The notes beneath the pieces were generated by a model. The model worked only from the letters and a program-made list of their open reading frames with translations, was not told where the DNA came from and did no database searches. Both the position numbers and the translations under genes were made by a program. From positions 330,727-394,726 of the forward strand of contig NZ_JBPCCU010000008.1 of assembly GCF_050971785.1 (NCBI RefSeq): a stretch of DNA of 64,000 bases. The letters are read 5' to 3'. Origin of the DNA: Actinomadura_E scrupuli. GTDB lineage: Bacteria; Actinomycetota; Actinomycetes; Streptosporangiales; Streptosporangiaceae. Below, in pieces: positions 15,324 to 24,143 of the stretch; position 1 is the stretch's first letter; each line of letters begins with the position of its first letter.

Positions 15324-16577
15324 ATGCTCGCGCGGACGGACGGCCGCTCCCGCCGGCGGGGGATCATCCTGCTCTGGGGGGTCTGGGCGGTCACCAGGGG
15401 CCTGTACGCGGCCGCGCTCCTGAAGCTGGTGTCGTTCCAGCTGCTCAAGCCGGCGGCCGGTGACGTGCGCCTCTACCGGCACTGGGCCCGGGTCCTCGCC
15501 GCGGGCTCCTTCCCGGCCGACGACCCCCGGTGGCAGTATCCGCCGCTGGCCGGGGCGGTGATGCTGCTGCCCCGGCTGTCCGGGCGGGACTACCTGGCCA
15601 CGTTCGTGTTCCTGATGGTGCTGGTGGACGCGCTGGTCCTCGTCCTGCTGCTGCGCGCCGGGGGATCGCCGGCCGGCGCCTGGACGTGGGTGGCCGGGAT
15701 GTTCCTGCTCGGGCCGTTCTGCTACGCCCGCTACGACCTGGTGGTGGTCCTGGCGGCGGTGGCGGCGCTGCTCGCGCTGCCCCGGATGGGCACGTTCGGG
15801 ACGCTGACGGGCGTGGGCGCGATGCTCAAGGTCTGGCCGGTGTTCCTCCTGCTGGGCCTGCCGCGCGGCCGCGGGGGCGTACGCGCGCTGACGGCGTTCG
15901 CGGCGGCGGCCGGAGCGGGCCTGGCGGCCGCGGCCGCGCTGGGCGGCGGCGGCTGGGGCTTCCTCGCCGGGCAGCAGGGCCGGGGCCTGCAGATGGAGTC
16001 CGTGGCGGCCACGCCGTTCCACGTCGCGCGGGTGCTCGGCTGGATGGGGGTGACCACCCGGCCACGGTACGGATCCCGGGAACTCGTCGGCACCGGCGTG
16101 CCGGCCGCCGCCACGGTGTGCCTGACGCTCACGGTGGTCGCGCTCGCGGTCATCGCGGTCATCGCCCGGCGCCGGCCGGCCGCGGACTGGGACCCGGTCT
16201 TCGCCTGTGACGTCGCGCTGGCGGTCACCCTCGCGGCCGTGGTGACCAGCCGGGTGCTGTCGCCGCAGTACCTCAGCTGGCTGCTCGGCGTCGGCGCCGT
16301 CTGCCTCACCCGGGTGTCCACCCGGCAGCGTGCGGCGGTCGCGCTGATCCTGGCGGCCGCCCTGCTGTCCCATGTGGAGTTCCCGCTGCTGTGGAAGAGC
16401 ATTGCGAAGGGGTACCCGGCCGGAGTGGGCGTCCTGGCCGCCCGCAACCTGCTGCTGGTGGCCGCCACGGTGCTGGCGATCCTGCGGCTGCGCGGCGGGC
16501 CGTGCCCGCGGCCCGCCGGGACGCCGGGCCCTCGGTTCCGGCCGGACGGGAAGATCGCGACGTTCCCGGAGCGTTGA
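15324..16577 (+). CDS. GT87-like polytopic membrane glycosyltransferase
   Basis: 417 residues with about ten hydrophobic helices. The first extracytoplasmic loop contains an acidic pair context (AAGDVRLYRHWARVLAAG, then DDPRWQYPPLAG) typical of the GT87/DUF2029 GT-C family that uses polyprenyl-phosphate mannose. Probable role: adding mannose or another sugar to a lipid-linked glycan outside the membrane, fitting the nearby PIM operon. The substrate is inferred. Start ATG at 15324 lacks an obvious ribosome-binding site. Confidence 0.75.
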   Translation: MLARTDGRSRRRGIILLWGVWAVTRGLYAAALLKLVSFQLLKPAAGDVRLYRHWARVLAAGSFPADDPRWQYPPLAGAVMLLPRLSGRDYLATFVFLMVLVDALVLVLLLRAGGSPAGAWTWVAGMFLLGPFCYARYDLVVVLAAVAALLALPRMGTFGTLTGVGAMLKVWPVFLLLGLPRGRGGVRALTAFAAAAGAGLAAAAALGGGGWGFLAGQQGRGLQMESVAATPFHVARVLGWMGVTTRPRYGSRELVGTGVPAAATVCLTLTVVALAVIAVIARRRPAADWDPVFACDVALAVTLAAVVTSRVLSPQYLSWLLGVGAVCLTRVSTRQRAAVALILAAALLSHVEFPLLWKSIAKGYPAGVGVLAARNLLLVAATVLAILRLRGGPCPRPAGTPGPRFRPDGKIATFPER

Positions 16578-16628
16578 GACAACATCTACGCTGATAGCGT
16601 CCCCCGGCTGCAAGGGTTGGTCTTTGAC

Positions 16629-17228
16629 GTGTCCACTGTGCCCACGATCGGTGTCCTCGCCCTGCAAGGCGACGTACGCGAGCATCTGCGCGCGCTGGAG
16701 GCGTGCGGCGCCGCCACGCTGGCGGTGCGCCGACCCGAGGAGCTGGAGCGGGTCCAGGCCCTGGTGATCCCGGGCGGCGAGTCCACCACGATGTGGAAGC
16801 TGGCCCGCACCTTCGACCTGCTCGACCCGATGCGCAAGCGGATCGAGGCGGGGATGCCCGCGTACGGCTCCTGCGCCGGTATGATCATGCTCGCCGACCG
16901 GGTGCGGGACGGCGTCGCGGGACAGGAGACCATCGGCGGCCTGGACGTGCTCGTCCGGCGTAACGCCTTCGGCCGGCAGGTGGACTCCTTCGAGAGCGAG
17001 GTGGACCTGCTCGGCGGGCCCTACCACGCGGTTTTCATCCGCGCACCCTGGGTGGAGGCGATCGGCGACGAGGTCGAGGTGCTCGGCCGCGTCCAGTCGG
17101 GCGAGGCCGCCGGTAGGATCGTCGCGGTCCGTCAGGGCCGCCTGATGGCGACGGCCTTCCACCCCGAACTGACGGGTGACTTCCGCGTGCATCGCTACTT
17201 TGTCGATCTGGTGGGCGACTCGGTGTGA
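16629..17228 (+). CDS. pdxT: pyridoxal 5'-phosphate synthase, glutaminase subunit
   Basis: 199 residues. Class I glutamine amidotransferase giving ammonia to PdxS. Visible: IGVLALQGDVREHL at the N-terminus, GGESTTMWKL oxyanion loop, nucleophile Cys in YGSCAGMIML, and the His/Glu pair in FHPELTGDFRVHRYF. GTG at 16629 is the preferred start (AAGGG about 12 bases upstream); a TTG at 16617 is also in frame but abuts that site. Followed after 30 bases by yebC. Confidence 0.95.
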   Translation: MSTVPTIGVLALQGDVREHLRALEACGAATLAVRRPEELERVQALVIPGGESTTMWKLARTFDLLDPMRKRIEAGMPAYGSCAGMIMLADRVRDGVAGQETIGGLDVLVRRNAFGRQVDSFESEVDLLGGPYHAVFIRAPWVEAIGDEVEVLGRVQSGEAAGRIVAVRQGRLMATAFHPELTGDFRVHRYFVDLVGDSV

Positions 17229-17258
17229 GGTCGGGCCCCGGAGCAGGAGGATGAACAG

Positions 17259-18008
17259 ATGTCCGGCCATTCCAAATGGGCGACGACCAAGCACAAGAAG
17301 GCCGCCGTCGACGCCAAGCGCGGCAAGCTCTTCGCCAAGCTGATCAAGAACATCGAGGTGGCCGCGCGCACCGGCGGCGGTGACCCGGACGGCAACCCGA
17401 CGCTGTTCGACGCCATCCAGAAGGCGAAGAAGAACTCCGTGCCGATGGACAACATCGAGCGGGCCCGCAAGCGCGGCGGCGGAGAAGAGGCCGGCGGCGC
17501 CGACTGGCAGAACATCACCTACGAGGGCTACGGCCCCGGCGGCGTCGCGGTGCTCGTCGAGTGCCTCACCGACAACCGCAACCGCGCCGCCTCCGAGGTC
17601 CGCACCGCCATGACCCGCAACGGCGGCAACATGGCCGACCCGGGCTCGGTGTCGTACCTGTTCACGCGCAAGGGCGTCGTGATCGTCCCCAAGGAGGGCA
17701 CCTCCGAGGACGAGGTCATGATGGCCGTCCTGGACGCGGGCGCCGAGGAGGTCACCGACCTGGGCGAGTCCTTCGAGATCATCAGCGAGGCCGGGGACAT
17801 GCTGGCGGTCCGGACCGCGCTGCAGGAGGCCGGCATCGACTACGACTCCGCCGACTCCAACTGGCTGCCCAGCGTGACCGTGCCGCTGGACGAGGACAGC
17901 GCCAAGAAGGTCTTCCGGCTGCTCGAGGCGCTCGAGGACTCCGACGACGTCCAGGACGTCTACGCCAACTTCGACGTCAGCGACGAGGTCCTGGCCGCCC
18001 TGGACTAG
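17259..18008 (+). CDS. YebC/PmpR family translation or transcription factor
   Basis: 249 residues, usual length. N-terminal MSGHSKWATTKHKK is the family signature. YebC-type proteins have been linked to DNA binding and, more recently, to relieving ribosome stalling at proline-rich stretches. The conserved place just upstream of ruvCAB is typical in many bacteria. An AGGAGGA site precedes the ATG. Confidence 0.95.
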   Translation: MSGHSKWATTKHKKAAVDAKRGKLFAKLIKNIEVAARTGGGDPDGNPTLFDAIQKAKKNSVPMDNIERARKRGGGEEAGGADWQNITYEGYGPGGVAVLVECLTDNRNRAASEVRTAMTRNGGNMADPGSVSYLFTRKGVVIVPKEGTSEDEVMMAVLDAGAEEVTDLGESFEIISEAGDMLAVRTALQEAGIDYDSADSNWLPSVTVPLDEDSAKKVFRLLEALEDSDDVQDVYANFDVSDEVLAALD

Positions 18009-18134
18009 CCCTGGGCCGGGCCGCCCGCCGCACCGGGCCCGGAACGCCGTGGTGCGACACGCCGGGGCGGTAGGAGACCGCGCGGGCGGAGCTGGATAAC
18101 CTGCAGGCCGAACACATGATCGAAGGAGTGGGCC

Positions 18135-18710
18135 GTGCGGGTGCTGGGCGTGGACCCCGGGCTCACCAGGTGCGGCGTCGGCGTGGTCGACGGATCGCCC
18201 GGCAAGCCGCTGACGCTGGTCCGCGTCGGCGTGATCAGGACCAGCCCGGACGACGACATCGGCACCCGGCTGGTCGAGCTGGAGCGCGGCCTGGAGGAGA
18301 TCCTGGACGCCGTGCGCCCTGACGCGGTGGCCGTCGAGCGGGTGTTCGCCCAGCACAACGTCCGCACCGTGATGGGCACCGCCCAGGCCGGCGCGGTCGC
18401 GATCGTCTGCGCGGCGCGCCGGGGACTGCCCGTCGCGCTGCACACCCCGAGTGAGGCCAAGGCCGCGGTCACCGGCAACGGGCGCGCGGACAAGGCCCAG
18501 GTGACGATGATGGTGACCCGGCTGCTGCGGCTCGACGCCGCGCCCCGGCCCGCCGACGCCGCGGACGCGCTGGCACTGGCCATCTGCCACGTCTGGCGCG
18601 GGGGCGCCCAGGCCAAGCTGGCCGCGGCGAGCCTGGCCGCGCAGCGGACGCCCCCGGGCGGCCGGGCTCCGGGCGCGCCGGCGGTGCCACGAGGAGGTAC
18701 GAAACTGTGA
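18135..18710 (+). CDS. ruvC: Holliday-junction resolvase RuvC
   Basis: 191 residues. Cuts Holliday junctions with the RuvAB motor. The four acidic catalytic positions are present in context: VDPGLTRCG (first Asp), AVERVF (Glu), and the C-terminal PADAADALALA pair. PSEAKAAVTGNGRADKAQV is the DNA-binding stretch. The GTG start lies nine bases after GGAG. Its TGA overlaps the ruvA GTG by four bases. Confidence 0.96.
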   Translation: MRVLGVDPGLTRCGVGVVDGSPGKPLTLVRVGVIRTSPDDDIGTRLVELERGLEEILDAVRPDAVAVERVFAQHNVRTVMGTAQAGAVAIVCAARRGLPVALHTPSEAKAAVTGNGRADKAQVTMMVTRLLRLDAAPRPADAADALALAICHVWRGGAQAKLAAASLAAQRTPPGGRAPGAPAVPRGGTKL

Positions 18711-19321
18711 TCGCGTTCGTGAGCGGGAAGGTCGCCTCGGCCGGGGTCGACGGGGCCGTGCTCGACGTGGGCGGGGTGGGCCTGTCGGTGCAGTGCACCC
18801 CCGCGACCCTGGCCACCCTGCGGGTGGGGGACCCGGCGCACGTGCCGACCTCGCTGATCGTGCGGGAGGACTCGCTGACCCTGTACGGGTTCGCCGACGA
18901 GGACGAGCGCGCGGTCTTCGAGCTGCTGCAGACCGCCAGCGGCATCGGCCCCCGGCTGGCGCTGGCCGTGCTGGCGACGCACACCCCCGACGGGCTGCGC
19001 CGGGCGGTGGCCGCCGAGGACCTCAACGCGCTGATGAAGGTCTCCGGGATCGGCCGTAAGGGCGCGCAGCGGCTCGTGCTGGAGCTCAAGGACCGGCTCG
19101 GCGGCCCGGTCGGCGAGGGCACCGGCCCGGCCGCGCCCGCCCGTACCGCCGCCTGGCGCGACCAGGTGCACGCCGGTCTGATCAACCTCGGCTGGACCGC
19201 CAGGGACGCCGACGCGGCGGTGGACGCCGTCGCCGCCGATCTCGCCCTGCAGGGCGGCACCGAGGTGCCGCCGATCGCCACCCTGCTCCGGGCCGCGCTC
19301 AAGAAACTGAGCCCCTCATGA
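18707..19321 (+). CDS. ruvA: Holliday-junction DNA helicase subunit RuvA
   Basis: 204 residues. Tetrameric junction-binding protein that loads RuvB. Domain I (MIAFVSGKVASAG), the helix-hairpin-helix pair (TASGIGPRLALAVLATH and KVSGIGRKGAQRLVLELKDRL) and the C-terminal RuvB-binding domain III after an Ala/Pro linker are all visible. It is coupled to ruvC. A 39-bp palindrome begins 15 bases after the stop, before ruvB. Confidence 0.96.
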   Translation: MIAFVSGKVASAGVDGAVLDVGGVGLSVQCTPATLATLRVGDPAHVPTSLIVREDSLTLYGFADEDERAVFELLQTASGIGPRLALAVLATHTPDGLRRAVAAEDLNALMKVSGIGRKGAQRLVLELKDRLGGPVGEGTGPAAPARTAAWRDQVHAGLINLGWTARDADAAVDAVAADLALQGGTEVPPIATLLRAALKKLSPS

Positions 19322-19335
19322 CCCGCCTCACCAGC

Positions 19336-19374
19336 GTGATCATGCGATCGGTCGACGAACGATCGCATGATCAC
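19336..19374. repeat. 39-bp palindromic element, copy 2 (ruvA-ruvB gap)
   Basis: Arms GTGATCATGCGATCG and CGATCGCATGATCAC are a perfect 15-bp inverted repeat with loop GTCGACGAA; flanking C19335 and G19375 extend the stem by one pair. It fills most of the 67-base gap between ruvA and ruvB, whose products act as one complex. If it terminated transcription it would split that operon. Confidence 0.85.
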
Positions 19375-19388
19375 GGAGGGGGCGCGGG

Positions 19389-20456
19389 GTGAGTTCTCCC
19401 GAGGAGCGGCTGGTCTCGCCGCTGCCGGACGTCGAGGACCAGGCCATCGACGCGGCGCTGCGGCCCAAGCGGCTGGACGACTTCATCGGCCAGGAGCGGG
19501 TGCGCGAGCAGCTGGCGCTGGTGCTGCACAGCGCCCTGCTGCGCAACCGGCCGCCCGACCACGTGCTGCTGGCCGGTGGTCCCGGGCTCGGCAAGACCAC
19601 GATGGCGATGATCATCGCGGCGGAGCTGGGCCGGCCGCTGCGGATCACCTCCGGCCCGGCCATCGAGCGGGCCGGTGATCTCGCCGCGGTGCTCTCCACC
19701 CTGTCCGAGGGGGAGGTGCTGTTCATCGACGAGATCCACCGGATGGCGCGCCCCGCGGAGGAGATGCTCTACGTCGCGATGGAGGACTTCCGGGTCGACG
19801 TGGTGGTCGGCAAGGGCCCGGGGGCCACCGCGATCCCGCTCGACATCGCGCCCTTCACCATGGTCGGGGCGACGACCCGCGCGGGGATGCTGCCCGGCCC
19901 GCTGCGCGACCGGTTCGGCTTCACCGCCCACATGGACTTCTACGAGCCCGCGGAGCTGGAGATCATCGTCCGCAGGTCGGCCGGGCTGCTGGGCGTCGAG
20001 GTCCAGGACGAGGGCGCCGTCGAGGTCGCGCGCCGGTCCCGGGGGACACCGCGGATCGCCAACCGCCTGCTGCGCCGCGTCCGGGACTACGCCGAGGTCC
20101 GCGCGGACGGGATCGTCACCCGTGACCTCGCTCGGGCGGCGCTCGCCCTCTACGAGGTCGACGACCGGGGCCTGGACCGGCTGGACCGGGCGGTGCTCGG
20201 CGCGCTGCTGCGCAAGTTCGGCGGCGGCCCCGTGGGGCTGTCCACCCTCGCGGTCTCGGTGGGGGAGGAACCCGAGACGGTGGAGGTGGTGGCCGAGCCG
20301 TTCCTGGTCCGGCAGGGCCTGCTGGCCCGCACGCCCCGCGGGCGGATCGCCACACCGGCGGCCTGGGACCACCTGGGACTCACCCAGCCTCCGCAGGTGA
20401 TGCCGCCGTCGCCGGCGGGTACGCTGTTCGATGTTCCCGGCGAGGACTCCGGTTGA
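19389..20456 (+). CDS. ruvB: Holliday-junction branch-migration ATPase RuvB
   Basis: 355 residues, AAA+ motor. Walker A GGPGLGKTT, Walker B LFIDEIHRM, and sensor 1/arginine region GATTRAGMLPGPLRDRFG are intact; the C-terminal winged helix (GGGPVGLSTLA, ...GRIATPAAWDHLG) binds DNA. The GTG start is preceded by GGAGGG, which lies immediately after the palindromic element. Confidence 0.97.
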   Translation: MSSPEERLVSPLPDVEDQAIDAALRPKRLDDFIGQERVREQLALVLHSALLRNRPPDHVLLAGGPGLGKTTMAMIIAAELGRPLRITSGPAIERAGDLAAVLSTLSEGEVLFIDEIHRMARPAEEMLYVAMEDFRVDVVVGKGPGATAIPLDIAPFTMVGATTRAGMLPGPLRDRFGFTAHMDFYEPAELEIIVRRSAGLLGVEVQDEGAVEVARRSRGTPRIANRLLRRVRDYAEVRADGIVTRDLARAALALYEVDDRGLDRLDRAVLGALLRKFGGGPVGLSTLAVSVGEEPETVEVVAEPFLVRQGLLARTPRGRIATPAAWDHLGLTQPPQVMPPSPAGTLFDVPGEDSG

Positions 20457-20496
20457 GCCCGTCGGGAACTTCCCGGCGCGCTGAGTCGTCACGTCG

Positions 20497-20525
20497 TTGC
20501 CGGTGTTTGGATTACTCCCTAAACT
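20497..20525 (+). promoter_or_regulatory. candidate promoter of yajC-secD-secF
   Basis: TTGCCG (20497-20502), a 17-base spacer and TAAACT (20520-20525) fit the actinobacterial housekeeping consensus, about 90 bases before yajC and 41 after the ruvB stop. Confidence 0.5.
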
Positions 20526-20616
20526 CCGGGGCTTGGTCACTTAATACTGCCGTCGGCAGACCACGCGACGACAGCCCGGCATAGAGCCGGACATAACACA
20601 GTGGAAGGGTGCCCCC

Positions 20617-21069
20617 GTGCAGGGCAATATTCTCATTCTTGCGGCAGACTCGAAGGGCGGGGGCAACCCCCTCATGACCTTCCTGCCTCTGATCGTCATC
20701 GTCGGCGCGTTCTATTTCTTCCTGATCCGGCCGCAGCGCAACAGGCAGCGCCAGCAGTTGCAGATGCAGAAGAACCTGGAGCCCGGCACCCGGGTCGTCA
20801 CGACCAGCGGCATGTACGCGACGGTCGTCGAGGTCAACGACGACGGGGTGGTGCTCGAGATCGCGCCGGGCGTCGAGGCGCAGTTCGTCGCGCAGGCGAT
20901 CATGCGTGTCCTCCCGGAGGAGACCGAGGACGTCGACGACGAGGACGCCGACGAGGAGACCGAGGACGACGAGCCCACGGCTCAGGCGGAGGACGTCGAG
21001 CCCAAGACCGCCGCCCCGCCGTCGCTCGCGAAGTCCGACGACAAGACAGACAACACCGACAAGGCATAG
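20617..21069 (+). CDS. yajC: preprotein translocase accessory subunit YajC
   Basis: 150 residues. A single N-terminal membrane helix (about 12-31, ending FFLIRPQRNRQRQQ) and the short YajC domain (LEPGTRVVTTSGMYATVVEV). The C-terminal third is a highly acidic tail (Glu/Asp-rich, then mixed charge), as in other actinobacteria. Part of the SecDF-YajC complex that helps SecYEG. GTG start. First gene of the yajC-secD-secF run. Confidence 0.93.
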   Translation: MQGNILILAADSKGGGNPLMTFLPLIVIVGAFYFFLIRPQRNRQRQQLQMQKNLEPGTRVVTTSGMYATVVEVNDDGVVLEIAPGVEAQFVAQAIMRVLPEETEDVDDEDADEETEDDEPTAQAEDVEPKTAAPPSLAKSDDKTDNTDKA

Positions 21070-21128
21070 GAGAGGCCCTCGGCCCGACGCCGAGCCGGCA
21101 TCACCTCAGACGGGAAGACTGACGACCA

Positions 21129-22895
21129 GTGGCTCCGCCGCGCAGCAAAGTTTCCCAGCCAGGCAGGGCGCTCGGCGCCCTGCTCATCGCCATCGCCGCC
21201 CTGGCGGGGCTGATGTTCTGGCAGGGACAGACCACGCCCAAACTCGCCCTCGACCTGGCGGGTGGCACGAGCGTCACCCTCACAGCGGTGACCGAGAAGG
21301 GCAAGACCCCGCCGGGCAGCCAGATGAACCAGGCTGTCGAGATCATGCGAAACCGGGTGAACGGTCTCGGCGTCTCGGAGGCGGAGGTCGCCAAGCAGGG
21401 TGACAACGTCATCGTCGTCCAGGTGCCGGGCCAGGGCCAGTCCCGGGTGGTGGCGCTGATCGGCACCACCGCCAAGCTGCAGTTCCGGCAGGTCTTCGCC
21501 GAGACCGCGGCGGGGCCGATCGCCGAGCCGCCGCCCTCTCCCTCGCCCAGCGGCAAGGCGACCACCACCCCGTCGCCGGGGGCGTCCAAGTCCCCGGCGG
21601 CCAAGACCAGCGCGTCGGTCTCGCCGTCCGCGACGCCCAAGGGCCGGGCCCTGTCGCAGGCGCTGACCGCGCCCAGCCCGACACCGTCCCCGTCCGGCTC
21701 GGCGACGCCCGGGCCGACCGCGACCCCCGCCCCCGCCACCCCGGCGACGCCGGCCGTGCCCGGCACGGCCGACGAGAAGGCGGCACTGGAGCAGTTCCAG
21801 AAGGCCGACTGCAGCCGGAAGGGCACCAAGCTCCCCGGTGCCAACGACGACAGGCGCCAGTGGGTGGCCGTCTGCGACCAGGACGGCACCGCCAAGTACC
21901 TCCTGGGCCCGGTCCGGGTCCAGGGCCAGCAGGTCGGCTCCGCCGTCGCCCAGCCGCCGAACGTGCAGCAGGGCCAGGTCGCCTGGTCGGTCAGCATGAA
22001 CTTCAAGAAGCAGGGCGCCGACCAGTTCTACAGCGTCACCAAGGACGCCTACGCGGCGTACCAGAAGGACCCCTCCTCGCCGCAGCGGCAGGTCGCGATC
22101 GTGCTGGACGGCCAGGTCGTCTCGGCTCCCGAGATCACCCGCGGGGCGATCGGCGGCGGCAACGCCCAGATCGACGGCCCGCCGGAGAGCTTCGACCAGC
22201 AGTACGCCACCGACCTGGCCAACGTGCTGAACTACGGCGCGCTGCCGCTGGAGTTCAAGCAGAGCGCCATCGAGTCGGTCTCGCCGACCCTCGGCCAGGA
22301 CCAGCTCAACGCGGGCCTGATCGCGGGCGCGATCGGGCTGGGGCTGGTCGCGATCTACTGCCTGCTGTACTACCGGGGGCTGGGCTTCGTCGCCATCGTC
22401 AGCCTCATGATCGCCGGCTTGGTCACGTACCTGTGCGTGGTGCTGCTGGGCAAGTTCATCGACTTCCGGCTCTCGCTGGCGGGCATCGCGGGTCTCATAG
22501 TGGCCATCGGCATCACGGCGGACTCCTTCGTGGTCTACTTCGAGCGGCTGCGTGACGAGGTGCGCGAGGGCCGCAGCCTGCGCACGGCCGTCGAACGCGG
22601 GTGGGAGCGGGCCAGGCGCACCGTCCTGGTCGCGGACGCGGTCTCGTTCCTGGCCGCGCTGGTGCTCTACATCGTGTCCATCGGCACGGTGCGCGGTTTC
22701 GCCTTTACGCTGGGCCTGACGACGCTCATCGACGTGGCCGTGGTCTTCCTGTTCACCAAGCCGATGGTGACCGGGCTGTCCCGGGTGAGCTTCTTCAGCC
22801 GGGGCCATCCGCTGTCCGGGCTCGACCCCCGAAGGCTCGGGGCGAAGAGCACCGCTTCGCGGGGTACCGGCACGACGTTGACGAAGGAGGCCTGA
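21129..22895 (+). CDS. secD: protein translocase subunit SecD
   Basis: 588 residues. RND-type proton-driven partner of SecYEG. TM1 at about 17-34, large external P1 domain, then five helices near the C-terminus. Conserved GGTSVTLT and LDGQVVSAPEI are seen. Residues about 134-212 form a Pro/Ser/Thr/Ala-only insertion inside P1. The GTG start is weakly supported. The stop TGA shares its A with the secF ATG. Confidence 0.95.
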   Translation: MAPPRSKVSQPGRALGALLIAIAALAGLMFWQGQTTPKLALDLAGGTSVTLTAVTEKGKTPPGSQMNQAVEIMRNRVNGLGVSEAEVAKQGDNVIVVQVPGQGQSRVVALIGTTAKLQFRQVFAETAAGPIAEPPPSPSPSGKATTTPSPGASKSPAAKTSASVSPSATPKGRALSQALTAPSPTPSPSGSATPGPTATPAPATPATPAVPGTADEKAALEQFQKADCSRKGTKLPGANDDRRQWVAVCDQDGTAKYLLGPVRVQGQQVGSAVAQPPNVQQGQVAWSVSMNFKKQGADQFYSVTKDAYAAYQKDPSSPQRQVAIVLDGQVVSAPEITRGAIGGGNAQIDGPPESFDQQYATDLANVLNYGALPLEFKQSAIESVSPTLGQDQLNAGLIAGAIGLGLVAIYCLLYYRGLGFVAIVSLMIAGLVTYLCVVLLGKFIDFRLSLAGIAGLIVAIGITADSFVVYFERLRDEVREGRSLRTAVERGWERARRTVLVADAVSFLAALVLYIVSIGTVRGFAFTLGLTTLIDVAVVFLFTKPMVTGLSRVSFFSRGHPLSGLDPRRLGAKSTASRGTGTTLTKEA

Positions 22896-24067
22896 TGTCC
22901 CGGCTGGGAAACCTCGGCGGGCGGCTGTACCGCGGTGAGTCCTCGATCGACTTCGTCGGCAAGCAGCGGCTCTGGTATGCCGTCTCCGGGCTGATCCTCG
23001 TCGTCAGCATCGCCTCGCTGGCCACCCTCGGCCTGAACATGGGCATCGAGTTCAAGGGCGGATCGGTCTTCCAGTTCAGGTCGGACCAGGCCACCACGCA
23101 GCAGGTGCGGTCCGCGGTGACCCACTCGGGCGTGGTGCACGAGGACCCGATCGTGCAGAAGACCAGCATCGGCTGGCGGGTGCAGACGGAGAGCCTGGAC
23201 TCCCAGGAGCTCTCGCAGGTGCAGAAGAGCCTCGCGAGCACCTTCCACCTGAGCGGCCCGGACGCGGTCAGCCCGAGCACCGTCGGAGCCAGCTGGGGCG
23301 CCGACATCTCCAAGAAGGCCTTCCAGGGCCTGATCATCTTCGTGATCCTGGTGATCGCCTACCTGTCCATCGCCTTCGAGTGGCGGATGGCGGCGGCGGC
23401 GGTGATCGCGCTGGCGCACGACATCCTGATCACCATCGGCATCTACTCGCTGCTGCAGTTCGAGGTGACCCCGGGGTCGGTGGTCGGCCTGCTGACCATC
23501 CTGGGTTACTCGCTGTACGACACCGTCGTGGTGTTCGACAAGGTCCGGGAGAACACCCGCGGCCTGTCGCCCTCCTCGCGGGTCAGCTACAGCCAGGCCG
23601 CCAACCTGGCGCTCAACCAGACCCTGGTCCGATCGATCAACACCACCGTCATCGCGCTGCTGCCGGTGGCCGGCCTGCTGTTCATCGGGGCCGGTTTCCT
23701 CGGCGCCGGCACGCTCAAGGACCTGGCGCTCGTGCTCTTCGTCGGCATGCTGGCGGGTGCGTACTCCTCCATCTGCATCGCGACCCCGCTGCTGGCGGAC
23801 CTCAAGGAGCGCGACCCCAAGATGAAGGCCCTGCGGCAGCGCCTGCGGGCCCGGGAGACCAGCCCCAAGCGGCAGGCCCGGTCCGGCGGCAAGGCGGCGG
23901 GCAAGAGCACCGGCAGCGGGACGGCGGTGACCGTTCCGGGCCCGGCCGAGGACGCCGAGGAGCCCCAGGACGACCTGGGGGACCGCGCGGCGTCCGCGCG
24001 CCGGATGGTCCAGCAGGGGCCGCGGCAGCAGCCCAAGAAGGGCACGCGGCGCAGCCGCGGGCAGTAG
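22895..24067 (+). CDS. secF: protein translocase subunit SecF
   Basis: 390 residues, six transmembrane helices: TM1 near residues 24-45, GIEFKGGSVFQFR of the P4 domain, and the conserved LGYSLYDTVVVFDKVREN in TM4-5. The C-terminal ~75 residues are a charged cytoplasmic tail (Lys/Arg/Pro-rich). It starts at the ATG overlapping the secD stop, with AAGGAGG eight bases upstream. The palindromic element at 24081 follows. Confidence 0.95.
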   Translation: MSRLGNLGGRLYRGESSIDFVGKQRLWYAVSGLILVVSIASLATLGLNMGIEFKGGSVFQFRSDQATTQQVRSAVTHSGVVHEDPIVQKTSIGWRVQTESLDSQELSQVQKSLASTFHLSGPDAVSPSTVGASWGADISKKAFQGLIIFVILVIAYLSIAFEWRMAAAAVIALAHDILITIGIYSLLQFEVTPGSVVGLLTILGYSLYDTVVVFDKVRENTRGLSPSSRVSYSQAANLALNQTLVRSINTTVIALLPVAGLLFIGAGFLGAGTLKDLALVLFVGMLAGAYSSICIATPLLADLKERDPKMKALRQRLRARETSPKRQARSGGKAAGKSTGSGTAVTVPGPAEDAEEPQDDLGDRAASARRMVQQGPRQQPKKGTRRSRGQ

Positions 24068-24080
24068 AGGCGCAGGCCCC

Positions 24081-24124
24081 CGGCCATGATCGTGCGATAC
24101 GTTCGTATTGCACGATCATGGCCG
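24081..24124. repeat. 44-bp palindromic element, diverged copy 3 (secF-apt gap)
   Basis: Arms 24081-24101 and 24104-24124 are 21 bases each with one G-T wobble and a TT centre. The inner core ATGATCGTGCGATA resembles the GTGATCATGCGATCG arms at 19336 and 1251 in sequence and position, but the loop is shorter. It starts 14 bases after the secF stop and ends 19 bases before apt. Confidence 0.75.
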
Positions 24125-24143
24125 GGCGGTGGAACGGGGAGAG

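Noticed and set aside
15084..18590. Minus-strand frame of about 1,170 codons from the unknown gene to ruvC
   Set aside because: Spans four genes on the other strand that all have clear homology; composition is antisense-like.
24108..24143. N-terminal extension of apt starting inside the palindrome
   Set aside because: The ATG at 24144 has a good site and gives the normal APRT length; the extension is the repeat arm.
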